This document shows, one piece after another, positions 56,348 to 64,000 of a DNA stretch of 64,000 nt (the stretch's first letter is position 1; each line of letters starts with the position of its first letter). A program made the position numbers and the translations under genes. The notes under the pieces are model-generated. The model was not told where the DNA came from, did not search any database, and was given only the letters and a program-made list of their open reading frames with translations. The DNA comes from Halocatena salina (GTDB taxonomy: Archaea > Halobacteriota > Halobacteria > Halobacteriales > Haloarculaceae), in contig NZ_CP096022.1 of the NCBI RefSeq assembly GCF_023115355.1, positions 1-64,000 of the forward strand, read 5' to 3'.

Positions 56348-56436
56348 CGTAAGGGTGGGTGAAACGCCGTCGCTAAGGGTTAAAAACGTCAGGGGATTCG
56401 ACGGGCGTGCACCGGCAGTATCCGTTCGTAACGATG

Positions 56437-57093
56437 CTAATTCGTCTCTCGGTTTGACTTCATCAAGGTGACGACGGACTCGGGATCGACGAGCGATGAG
56501 AGAACGAACGCATCAATTGCGTGTCGCATCTGTTCGGGAGCTTCATCTTGCCCAAGTGAAATTTTCCGTTCGCGGGCAACATGGATGCTGTCAGTGATAA
56601 GCTGGGCCATCTCCTCTGCGTCTACAGCGCGAAATATTCCGTCCTCGATCCCGCGCTCGATGACTTGTGTGATGCTTCCTCGGATCCGATCGTAATGCCT
56701 GTTGAATATCTCTTGGTGGCGTTCGTTGTGCTGTGCCTGCGAGAACAAGTCGTGATAGACGCGCATCCGTTCCCAATGACCGAATTCCTCGTCGAACCCG
56801 GGACCGAAAAGACACTGATCGATCCGCCGGTCGAGTTCCGACCATGGATCGGTCTCTTCGGTAACTTCGACGCTCCCTTCGTACTGATCGACGATGTACT
56901 CCAACAACGCTGAGATGAGATCGTGTTTACCCTCGTAGTGATAGTGGATGAGCGACCGACTCACGTCTAGTTCCTGTCCGATGTCGCGCATCCGAAGCTC
57001 AGAGTAGCCGTGTTTGCTGAGGGCGCGGAACGTGGCCTCCATGATCGCTACGCGGGTTTCCGCAGAAGAATCCGAACTATCCGAGGCGGTCAT
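56437..57093 (-). CDS. TetR-family regulator
   Basis: A 218-residue repressor. The N-terminal HTH (ETRVAIMEATFRALSKHGYS, ELRMRDIGQELDVSRSLIHYHYEGKHDLI) is the TetR signature. The C-terminal region is helical and ligand-binding. It is upstream of the VOC-TatD pair on the same strand, with palindromic operators between, so it probably represses those genes and responds to an aromatic or quinone-like ligand. Ligand is inferred. Confidence 0.92.
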   Translation of the reverse strand: MTASDSSDSSAETRVAIMEATFRALSKHGYSELRMRDIGQELDVSRSLIHYHYEGKHDLISALLEYIVDQYEGSVEVTEETDPWSELDRRIDQCLFGPGFDEEFGHWERMRVYHDLFSQAQHNERHQEIFNRHYDRIRGSITQVIERGIEDGIFRAVDAEEMAQLITDSIHVARERKISLGQDEAPEQMRHAIDAFVLSSLVDPESVVTLMKSNRETN

Positions 57094-57833
57094 ACCCTAC
57101 AGATCGGTTGCGTACCTGTTATACTGGCGGATGGCGTCGTAAGAACCGGGTCAGCTGAGGGCGAGATCGATTTGCATGGATACAGCGGCGCTTCGGTTCT
57201 TTCGTATCCGCAAGCAACGCGGTCCCTCCCTTTCCCAACCAGCCGAGAACTGCGTCGATGAACTGTACTGGTGGATGTCTTCCTCCTTATCGTCGAACGG
57301 GATGACCGGAGGTCTCAGCTGCGACTCCACAGACGAATCACCGTTTCGTACGGAGATGTCGGTAGCACTCGGCGAGACGGTTCACCGAAATCACCCTGAC
57401 TGGCTGTCCGTATGACCCAGTAGACCTGGATATTTTCATATGTATTTGTATTTTCCGTAGTACAGCTTGTATTTTTCATGCCTGTCGGACACGTAGCTGA
57501 CATCGACCCGACGTTGCGAGACACGGTAGTTACTGTCGGCGATCTCTACGACGATGATCGAGTTTTTGCCGGTGTGGTATCAATGTTTGCTTTCGACCTT
57601 CTATGTTTTTCATATGCTGAATGTACGGACTTTTCAGACCAGTCGACGGAGGGAAACACGTGACTGACGGTGTCGCCGTCCACAAGCGATGATCGCCGAC
57701 CGACGAGGTGATCTTCTGTATGTCGTTAAAATTATGTTATTCGGCATGTCTAATTACATTTGTGCAGAATGGCCAACGGTCCGGTTCACTGTGGAGACCG
57801 CTTCATTAATAATCCGGAGGCAGAAGTCATCCC
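57094..57833. other. Long intergenic region without a supported gene
   Basis: Two short plus-strand openings (57176-57415 and 57478-57663) have plausible composition but no recognisable family or promoter. AT-rich sequence at 57420-57480 and 57725-57760 probably includes the IclR promoter. It may hold gene remnants. Confidence 0.35.
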
Positions 57834-58616
57834 ATGGGCCATGAGAAAGTCGACGCTAAATCGAATAACCGAATCAAGTCCGTGGAGAACGCGTTCAACA
57901 TTGTTGAATCCATTCAGCGACTCGAACGCTGCGGCGTCTCGGCTCTCGCGGACTACCACGATATCCCGAAAAGTACAGCTCATGTCTACCTCAAGACGCT
58001 CCAAGACCTCGGATATGTAATCAACGAAGACGGAGAGTATCGTCTCAGTTTGCGGTTTCTCGAGCTTGGAGGATCCGTTCGGCATAACAAGAGCATCTAC
58101 TCAGTCGCACGCTCTGAGATCGATAGCGTGGCCCGGGCTACCGGTGAGGTTGGGACTATCGGATACGAAGAAAACGGGATGAGAGTGCTCGTTTATCGGT
58201 CGGAACCGGTCGAAGGCGTCTCGGACAATGCACCGACGGGCGAGTTCACTCGGATGCATTGGACCGCAGTCGGGAAGGTCCTCTTATCACAACACCCGAA
58301 CGTTGAGATCCGGGACATCATCGATCGGCACGGGTTACCCGCGGCAACTGAAAACACGGTTACGGATGTCGATGAACTCACCACGGAGATCGACGCGATA
58401 CGCTCGCAGGGCTATTCGATCGAGGATGAAGAACGGGTCCCCGGTGTCAAATCCGTCGCTGTCCCGATCACAGACGACGAAAACAGGGCGGGAAATTCCG
58501 CTATTTCCATCGCTGGACCGAAACACCGCTTCAGCGACGAACGGATCGAAGACGAACTACTGCCCGCCCTCCAGAACACGGCGAACGTGATCGAACTCCA
58601 ATACAAGCATTACTAG
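57834..58616 (+). CDS. IclR-family regulator
   Basis: A 260-residue regulator. The N-terminal winged helix (RIKSVENAFNIVESIQRLER, CGVSALADYHDIPKSTAHVYLKTLQDLGYV) is followed by the IclR effector domain (GKVLLSQHP, SQGYSIEDEERVPGVKSVAVPI). The start is ATG 57834 (ATGGGCCATGAG) or possibly 57840. It sits 123 bases upstream of the uronate isomerase gene on the same strand, so control of hexuronate use is likely. Confidence 0.92.
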   Translation: MGHEKVDAKSNNRIKSVENAFNIVESIQRLERCGVSALADYHDIPKSTAHVYLKTLQDLGYVINEDGEYRLSLRFLELGGSVRHNKSIYSVARSEIDSVARATGEVGTIGYEENGMRVLVYRSEPVEGVSDNAPTGEFTRMHWTAVGKVLLSQHPNVEIRDIIDRHGLPAATENTVTDVDELTTEIDAIRSQGYSIEDEERVPGVKSVAVPITDDENRAGNSAISIAGPKHRFSDERIEDELLPALQNTANVIELQYKHY

Positions 58617-58739
58617 TCCCGTGCACGCAATGAATCCGTCCGCATCGGCACGTGTCTCCTGACAGCGTTGATCTATCGCGGGTCCGGTGGTCGTGATTTC
58701 GACCACATGCTTAATGTCGGTTCCCCACAACCATTCTGT

Positions 58740-60104
58740 ATGAGTTTCCTCGATGAGGAGTATCTCCTCGGCTCGGAACCAGCACGACAGCTGTACGACG
58801 AGATTCGGGATCTCCCGATTCTCGACCCACACAGTCACCTCGACGTGCAAGCGGTCGCACGAAACGAAGGATGGGACGACATCTGGGAGGTAGAAGGTGC
58901 GACCGACCACTACGTCTGGCAGTTGATGCGAAAGCGCGGTGTTCCCGAGTACAAGATCACCGGCTCGGCCGCCAATCGGGAGAAGTGGATGGCTCTCGCA
59001 GAGGTTTTCCCCCAGCTTGCAGGTAATCCCACCTACGAATGGATCCACCTCGATCTCAAACGACGGTTCGGTATCGAAAAACACATCTCTGGTGACACAG
59101 CCGAGGAAATATGGACGGAAACGAAAGAGGCCCTCGATTCGCCCGAAATGCGACAACAGGCTCTCCTTGGGGAGATGAACGTCGAGGTCGTCTCTAGCAC
59201 CGACGATCCTACTTCGAAGCTCGAATACCACCGACAGCTCGCGGACGATCTCGAGGACATCACCGTCCGGCCGACGTGGCGACCCGATACCGCGATGAAG
59301 ATCGACGAAGCGGGCTGGTGTGAGTACGTCGAAACGTTCGGACGGGCAACCGACACCGACACCTCTGATCTCGAAGGCTTTCTCACAGCCATAGCAGTCA
59401 GCCACGAATATTTCGACGCCCACGGCTGTCGGGCGAGCGATCACGGTCTACGTGAGGTCGTTTCGAAACCCGTTAGCGACCGCAGAGCGGCCGATATCTA
59501 CCAACGAGCCTACGCCGGCGAAACGATTATGCCCGATGACGTGACCGATTTTCAGGCGTATATCCTCGAACGGATCGGCGAACTGAACCGCGATACCGGT
59601 TGGGTGACGCAGTTCCACATCGGTCCAGTTCGGGACTACCGCGACTCGCTGTACGACAACCTCGGTTCGGACGCTGGTGGCGACGTTTCTACACAACACA
59701 TCGAACTCACGGAGTCTCTCGAATATTTCCTCAACCGCTTCGACGAGGAACTTCAGACCGTTCTCTACACGATCGATCCAACACACTACCCGACCGTTGC
59801 AACGATCTCTCGTGCGTTTCCCAACGTCAGTGTTGGCGCGGCGTGGTGGTTCAACGACAGTCCCACCGGAATGCACAGACAACTGGAGTACGTCGGTACT
59901 GTCGATCTGCTAGCGAACTACGGTGGGATGGTCAGTGACTCCCGCAAACTACTGTCGTTCGGTTCCCGATTCGAGATGTTCCGGCGTTCTCTTGCCGACA
60001 CTGTCGGATCGATGGTCGAACAGGGACAAGTCCCCCACGATGTTGCCAAGGATCTGGTTCGTACTGTCGCATACGACCGTCCCGAGACGCTCTGGCGGTT
60101 CTGA
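58740..60104 (+). CDS. uxaC: Uronate isomerase
   Basis: Isomerises D-glucuronate to D-fructuronate or D-galacturonate to D-tagaturonate, the first intracellular step of hexuronate catabolism. Family motifs are LPILDPHSHLD (HxH metal ligands), TDHYVWQLMRKRGVPE, VVSSTDDPTSKLEYHRQL, RPTWRPD and the C-terminal LVRTVAYDRPETLWRF. 454 residues is normal. ATG at 58740 matches the family start (MSFLDEEYLL). Substrate could come from pectin degraded by the exported lyases. Confidence 0.93.
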   Translation: MSFLDEEYLLGSEPARQLYDEIRDLPILDPHSHLDVQAVARNEGWDDIWEVEGATDHYVWQLMRKRGVPEYKITGSAANREKWMALAEVFPQLAGNPTYEWIHLDLKRRFGIEKHISGDTAEEIWTETKEALDSPEMRQQALLGEMNVEVVSSTDDPTSKLEYHRQLADDLEDITVRPTWRPDTAMKIDEAGWCEYVETFGRATDTDTSDLEGFLTAIAVSHEYFDAHGCRASDHGLREVVSKPVSDRRAADIYQRAYAGETIMPDDVTDFQAYILERIGELNRDTGWVTQFHIGPVRDYRDSLYDNLGSDAGGDVSTQHIELTESLEYFLNRFDEELQTVLYTIDPTHYPTVATISRAFPNVSVGAAWWFNDSPTGMHRQLEYVGTVDLLANYGGMVSDSRKLLSFGSRFEMFRRSLADTVGSMVEQGQVPHDVAKDLVRTVAYDRPETLWRF

Positions 60105-60134
60105 GCACTGTCCGAACCGATTTGATTCTCTGCT

Positions 60135-60564
60135 TTACGGACGGTCGTCGATCAACAGATATCGGTTCTGTTCCGTGAGGAAGACCCCAGGGTGCGATCG
60201 CATTGACGCGGATGTCCGACGAATAATTCTGCGCCATATGAACCGCAAGCCACTCTGTCACGTTCGGCACGGCAGCCTTCGCGCCCGAATGCGCTGAGAT
60301 TTTGGTCGACGGCGTGAACGCGTTCATCGACGAAACGTTCGGAATAACGCCGTCTCGAAACCGTCTTTCGGAAGATCGAAAAAGGCGGTCTCTGTATCTG
60401 TCGTTGCTTCGGGACTGTCAGACGATCGATGTCCGAGCGAGGATGACGACAGTCCCGCCGTTCATATCGATCGCTTTCACCATTCCTGACCTGCCTCGAG
60501 ACTGCCTGAACCGCCCGTTATAACACACGCTTCCATCGATTTCGAATTCGTTAGGTACGTCCAT
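60135..60564 (-). pseudogene. Decayed UxuB-type SDR (D-mannonate oxidoreductase)
   Basis: Fragments of one short-chain dehydrogenase lie in different frames. MDVPNEFEIDGSV is followed in another frame by CVITGGSGSL, the Rossmann start, then GMVKAIDMNGGTVVILART. Later pieces are FFDLPKDGF and MNAFTPSTKISAHSGAKAAV, then NVTEWLAVHMAQNYSSDIRV with NAIAP, and after a one-base shift GVFLTEQNRYLLIDDRP and a stop. An inserted base at about 60189 causes the last shift. About half of a 280-residue protein is missing. It once sat between uxaC and uxuA, the position expected for the middle enzyme of the pathway. Confidence 0.8.
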
Positions 60565-60649
60565 CGTGACAGCTGTAGTGAAACTGTCGTGCACACAACA
60601 GTGTGAAGCTTTTGCGATTCTGGATGTACGTCCCTCGAAACACGTCGAC

Positions 60650-61612
60650 TCAGGCTGTCGTCGTTTGTTCGAGTAGCCCTCGCATGTAACCGATCGCGAA
60701 GAGACGTCCCTTGGTGTGATAGCCGGGATTGGAGTTGTCTTCACCCGCCATCGTCGGGACGTGGTCGGGACGCATCGGTCCCTCATACCCGATCTCCTCG
60801 TACGCGCGCATCGCAGCGAGCATGTCAGTCGGCCCATCGTCGTGCCAGGTCTCGACGAAACGGTTGGCATCGCCTTTGACATCCCGGAAGTGAACGAAAT
60901 TGATCCGATCGCCGAAGTGACGGATCGTTTCCGGTATATCGACACCCATCGCCGCGAAGTTACCTTGACAGAACGTAACGCCATTGTATTCACTATCGAC
61001 GATGTCGAGGATGCGATCGTAGGCGTCGACGCTTCGGGCGAGTCGGGGGATTCCCCGGACCGAATCGAGTGGCGGATCCGCGGGATGGAGACCGAGTTTT
61101 ACATCGGCTTCTTCTGCGACCGGCACGACCTCGTGCAAGAAATATTCGAGCGCGTTCCAGAGCTGTTCGTGGGTCATATCCACACCCTCAGTCTCTGATC
61201 TGCTGGACATTTTCCTGTCGTCGAATCCAGTTACGTACGATCCGCCGCGAGATTCGACGTGCGCCTCAGTTCGCGCCCAGCGGATTCCCGCCATCCAGTC
61301 GTAACAGACGACTGGGATTCCGACTGTCCCACAATCGCGTAGAAATCGCTTGAACCGTTCGATGTCCTCGTCCCGTCCGTCTCGTCCGAACCGAATTCTG
61401 TCTGTAAGTGGGACGGATCCCTCGATCACGGACACATCTATGCCGACCTCTTCGAACCAATTCACGATGCCGTTGAGTTCGTCGTACGTCCAGTCAGTTT
61501 GATCGTCACCGATTTCGAGCGGGTGGATGACTGCATCAGTCACGCCCATCTGCTTTGCGAGCTGCCAGCGTGAATCCGGCTCCGGCGGTAGGATCAACGA
61601 TAATCGTACCAT
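60650..61612 (-). CDS. uxuA: Mannonate dehydratase
   Basis: Dehydrates D-mannonate to 2-keto-3-deoxygluconate. A 320-residue TIM-barrel protein of the UxuA family. Metal and substrate residues appear in GIPVVCYDWMAGIRWART, VKLGLHPADPP, GVTFCQGNFAAMG, NFVHFRDVKGDANRFVETWHDDGPTDM and EGPMRPDHVPTMAGE. It is convergent with uxaC, with the decayed oxidoreductase between. 320 residues is slightly short of bacterial UxuA but usual for archaeal members. Confidence 0.93.
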   Translation of the reverse strand: MVRLSLILPPEPDSRWQLAKQMGVTDAVIHPLEIGDDQTDWTYDELNGIVNWFEEVGIDVSVIEGSVPLTDRIRFGRDGRDEDIERFKRFLRDCGTVGIPVVCYDWMAGIRWARTEAHVESRGGSYVTGFDDRKMSSRSETEGVDMTHEQLWNALEYFLHEVVPVAEEADVKLGLHPADPPLDSVRGIPRLARSVDAYDRILDIVDSEYNGVTFCQGNFAAMGVDIPETIRHFGDRINFVHFRDVKGDANRFVETWHDDGPTDMLAAMRAYEEIGYEGPMRPDHVPTMAGEDNSNPGYHTKGRLFAIGYMRGLLEQTTTA

Positions 61613-62589
61613 GTAGTCCCGCGTAGGTCGATTCGATTAAAATAATTTCTGTTTTTCCTCCTTGATCGCGCGGCTGGTTGTTCCGAAAACACCAGCACCG
61701 GATCGGTACGATGGTTTCGTTCAATGATGATGGATAGACAATCCGGATCACTGGCGGACGGTGATCCGAACGTAGACGATAGAAATGCGGTACGAGACTT
61801 GATACGCGTGATCCACTCGAACGTCCATTATCGTTGAATTCTGAACACGAAAACGCCGAACGACGACCTGAACCCTTTTCGCACTTCTGCTGTGTGGGCC
61901 GTACTGGTCACGAATACCATTACAAACGTACTGGTGTAAATGAATTCCGGAGGAAAAACAGCTGTTCCGACTCTACGGACACTCGGTTACAGGCACGTTC
62001 GAATGCTCGACAAAGAATTTTTCTTACTGTACATATATTTCGAATAATTATAATATTTTTGATATATTTTGCTTAAGCACTTCCTCTACCCTTGCTGGAT
62101 GACAGTGCGAATGATATATGTTTGAAATATGTCTTGAAACGATAGAAGGAATTCCGACGAACGAAGTATGGAAACAGCACACAGCTCCTACTTCAACAGG
62201 TATGTACGGATTTCTGTTCTTCGAATAACCAACACACTAGATCAGCCAAGGGTATCATTGTATTATCATTATTGCTTGGAAAAGATCTTTTGTCACCATT
62301 CATTAAATGATGGCAAGTTATGATATATGTCATATAAAAGGGAGTGAATCACCTACCCAAGAATTAAAATGCCTGATAGGAACGCTTTTTCCTTCCAGCC
62401 CAATGACGAAGACAGTCAACTATGAGATGTGATAGTTGTTCTTCGTGCACAGTGGTAACCCACAGCTCAGGTACGTACTGTTGTTCGGATCGGGTGGGAT
62501 CTACGTACAGCTCTTCGAGGATACATCGATCCGTGTTGTGCCCATCAGTGAACGTTCCCCGCGAGATAACGGCCGAACTCCGACCGGTC
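61613..62589. other. Intergenic region without a supported gene
   Basis: It is AT-rich at 62030-62080 and 62250-62340. No recognisable protein was seen on either strand. An opening at 61834-62076 on the plus strand has unlikely composition. Confidence 0.4.
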
Positions 62590-62995
62590 GCGTACTTTTA
62601 CTTCTATCTGTTCCTCCCATCGATGAGTCTAAAGCGAGCAAGCGCGCGTTCGATTACGCACTCAGCTTTCTAGTCGTCAGTATCCGACTCCTCACGGTGA
62701 TCAATCCGTTTGATGTCGATCCGCTCGCGCCTGAGCTTCAATCCCTGTGTGGGTGGGGCTGGAACACCGAGCTACTCTCAAAGTGGTACGAAGAAGCCGA
62801 ACGCGCTGCCAATCACGATATCACCATTCACAGCGAGATTCGTACGGTTCCCCTACCAAGCAAATCGTTAAATGTACAGAGGACCACGTCATCCTCGGAC
62901 GACACAACAAGGACCCACTTTCTTGCGTGCTTCTCGGCAGGGTTTCTGAAACGGTGGTTCGCCGAGCATCAGTGGTCGTCACCGTCGTTTCCTGA
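62590..62995 (+). pseudogene. Decayed universal stress protein (UspA-like)
   Basis: Plus-strand fragments of a UspA protein: VPPIDESKASKRAFDYALSF, LLTVINPFDVDPLAPELQSL, WYEEAERAANHDITIHSEIR in one frame, then after a frameshift near 62845 GSPTKQIVKCTEDHVILGRH, NKDPLSCVLLGRVSETVVRR and ASVVVTVV to the stop. Several codons before VILG are deleted relative to the family and there is no clean start codon. It ends exactly where the convergent HTH gene ends. Confidence 0.78.
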
Positions 62996-63397
62996 TCAGC
63001 GTTCGACGGTCGGAGTGTCGGGTTTGTTCCCGTATTTTTCGTTGAATTCTCCGATGAGTTGACCCATCTGTGCGTACCAATCGTTGAGCATCCGCTGCAT
63101 CTCGTGGGCGATCTCGTCGGCGTCTCGGGGGAGATAAACGTGATAGTACCCGCCCTGTTCGTAGTTGACCTGTTCTTTCCGGATAAATCCTGCTTGGATC
63201 AACCGCTGAACGGACCGGTAGGCGGTCGATCGCTCTCGATCGATCTCGTCGGCGATATCGTCGACGGTGAGTGGTTCATTCGTGTCGTTTAGGTGTCGAA
63301 ACACGTTTCTGTCGATCTCTTTGAGATCGTGGAAACACTCCAGTAAACCCTCACACTCCATGTCCTGCTGAAGCATTTCACTCATCGAGTCGGCCAT
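62996..63397 (-). CDS. Winged-helix (TrmB/MarR-like) regulator
   Basis: A 133-residue protein with a TrmB-type winged helix: LKEIDRNVFRHLNDTNEPLT, VDDIADEIDRERSTAYRSVQRLIQAGFIRKEQVNYEQGGYYHVY, followed by a helical C terminus (EIAHEMQRMLNDWYAQMGQL). No ligand domain. Such small HTH proteins in haloarchaea regulate neighbouring metabolic genes; the target here is unclear because the neighbours are degraded. Confidence 0.85.
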   Translation of the reverse strand: MADSMSEMLQQDMECEGLLECFHDLKEIDRNVFRHLNDTNEPLTVDDIADEIDRERSTAYRSVQRLIQAGFIRKEQVNYEQGGYYHVYLPRDADEIAHEMQRMLNDWYAQMGQLIGEFNEKYGNKPDTPTVER

Positions 63398-63856
63398 TCG
63401 TTGTCGGACATACGCACTGGTCTCTCAAAAGAATTTGCATAATCGTCACAATACTGCACGATCTATGACGAACCGGCATCCGGTGCAGTCCTATCGAAGT
63501 GGTGTACTAGTGTGCACGACTGCTGTTCTCACCATGAGCGTCGTTTGAGTAGGGATACGGACTCCGTGTCGTACGTGGCGAAGTCGCCCTTGATTCGTTT
63601 CGTCGCTCCGGCATCGACCCCGGTTACCAACTGTGCTCCGCTCGTGATGGCTCGGTGACGGAGTGCTAACAGCACCAGTCCGTACGTAATGAGCGCACGA
63701 TCGTCCCGATAATATTTCTGCTATCAGCAGTTCCACACGGAGAACGTGCTGTTTCTCCCAAAGCCGTCGGTGAACCGTTTTCCTGCATCGTAATGTATCT
63801 CAGCGGACAAAATACCTAATAACAGTGGTGTAGTATTGTATAGTACGCCCTATATT
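63398..63856. other. Region with an unidentified coding fragment
   Basis: Only a minus-strand fragment (63529-63719, described separately) and the promoter of the last gene (ATTGTATAGTA near 63836-63846) are seen. Confidence 0.35.
63529..63719 (-). pseudogene. Truncated minus-strand coding fragment, unrecognised
   Basis: About 63 codons between stop codons, containing YYRDDRALITYGLVLLALRH, RAITSGAQLVTGVDAGATKR and FATYDTESVSLLKRRSW. Composition is protein-like but no start codon or family is evident. It is probably the 3' remnant of a lost gene in this decaying segment. Confidence 0.3.
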
Positions 63857-64000
63857 ATGAACGAGAGAATACGAAGGTCCTCCGATGTACGCGGGGATCG
63901 GACAAGCGATGCTAAGCGGACGTTCGAAGAGGAACGCCACGGGAAGCCACCGGTTTCTGGTGACGAGACCGTCGCTGGAACGGGTGGCAGTAACGACGGG
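63857..64000 (+). CDS. N-terminal part of a hypothetical gene cut by the window end
   Basis: An open frame from ATG 63857 (MNERIRRSSDVRGDRTSDAK) continues for 48 codons to the window edge without a stop. The visible part is charged and probably disordered. A TATA-like ATTGTATAGTA ends 10 bases before a TATATT just upstream of the ATG. Product cannot be assigned. Confidence 0.5.
   Translation, partial: MNERIRRSSDVRGDRTSDAKRTFEEERHGKPPVSGDETVAGTGGSNDG

Noticed and set aside
57478-57663. 61-residue plus-strand frame MPVGHVADIDPTLRDTVVTV and onward
   Set aside because: Plausible start of a protein but ends quickly with no family match or clear promoter; left as unassigned.
58557-59444. 295-residue minus-strand reading frame
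   Set aside because: It lies antisense to uronate isomerase, whose family motifs are clear; Val/Phe/Arg-rich composition is typical of a shadow frame.
61834-62076. 80-residue plus-strand frame
   Set aside because: Ends in AT-rich non-coding sequence and has implausible composition.
1-64000. tRNA or rRNA genes
   Set aside because: No cloverleaf-like sequence with a T-loop motif or rRNA-like segment was seen on either strand by eye; a covariance-model scan would be decisive.

Overview
The window is haloarchaeal (class Halobacteria). The proteins are acidic (Asp/Glu-rich). It carries an archaeal Orc1/Cdc6 initiator, a TFB, a bacterio-opsin-activator-type HTH regulator, twin-arginine signals on most exported enzymes, ATGA-coupled operons and AT-rich promoters close to start codons. 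A ParA ATPase and an Orc1/Cdc6 gene bracketed by inverted origin boxes in AT-rich DNA suggest a megaplasmid or secondary replicon. No rRNA, tRNA or CRISPR array was seen.

Layout. 1-1.4 kb: parA and a coupled partner gene. 1.6-6.1 kb: an export module (winged-helix membrane regulator, SipW-type signal peptidase, two DUF1102-like secreted proteins, DUF5305 protein) with two apparent one-base frameshifts. 6.2-8.8 kb: the replication origin around orc1/cdc6. 9.6-14.5 kb: two tandem Tat-exported pectate lyases sharing a nearly identical promoter and signal-peptide block. 14.6-19.3 kb: MscS channel, nucleotidyltransferase, a membrane HTH pair and a beta-solenoid surface protein. 19.4-23.5 kb: enolase-superfamily sugar-acid dehydratase and a GH95 glycosidase. 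24-29.1 kb: N-acetyltransferase, HD phosphohydrolase, a zinc-finger protein and a compact RiPP-like cluster (39-residue peptide, graspetide-type ATP-grasp ligase, YydH-like membrane M50 protease). 29.4-37.9 kb: regulators, two zinc alcohol dehydrogenases, YciE ferritin-like protein, epimerase, SRPBCC proteins, HNH protein, deaminase, PadR. 38-42.2 kb: a type IIG restriction-modification enzyme and an IS200/IS605-type end remnant. 42.3-46.9 kb: bipartite lipoate ligase, alpha-amylase, YeeE/TusA/rhodanese operon. 47.3-52.3 kb: membrane-anchored Mrr-type nuclease, MBL hydrolase, beta-helix protein. 52.3-57.1 kb: TFB with an overlapping winged-helix gene, TatD and VOC genes under a TetR regulator. 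57.8-61.6 kb: hexuronate catabolism (IclR, UxaC, UxuA) with a decayed UxuB-type gene between the enzymes. 62.6-64 kb: decayed UspA gene, HTH regulator, fragments and a gene cut by the window end.

The functional theme is plant polysaccharide use. Exported pectate lyases, GH95 glycosidase, amylase and a beta-helix protein would release sugars, and the uronate isomerase, mannonate dehydratase and enolase-superfamily dehydratase would feed 2-keto-3-deoxy sugar acids into central metabolism. The most novel-looking locus is the three-gene RiPP-like cluster at 27.1-29.1 kb. Degraded genes concentrate at the right end (60-63.7 kb), which suggests a decaying accessory region.
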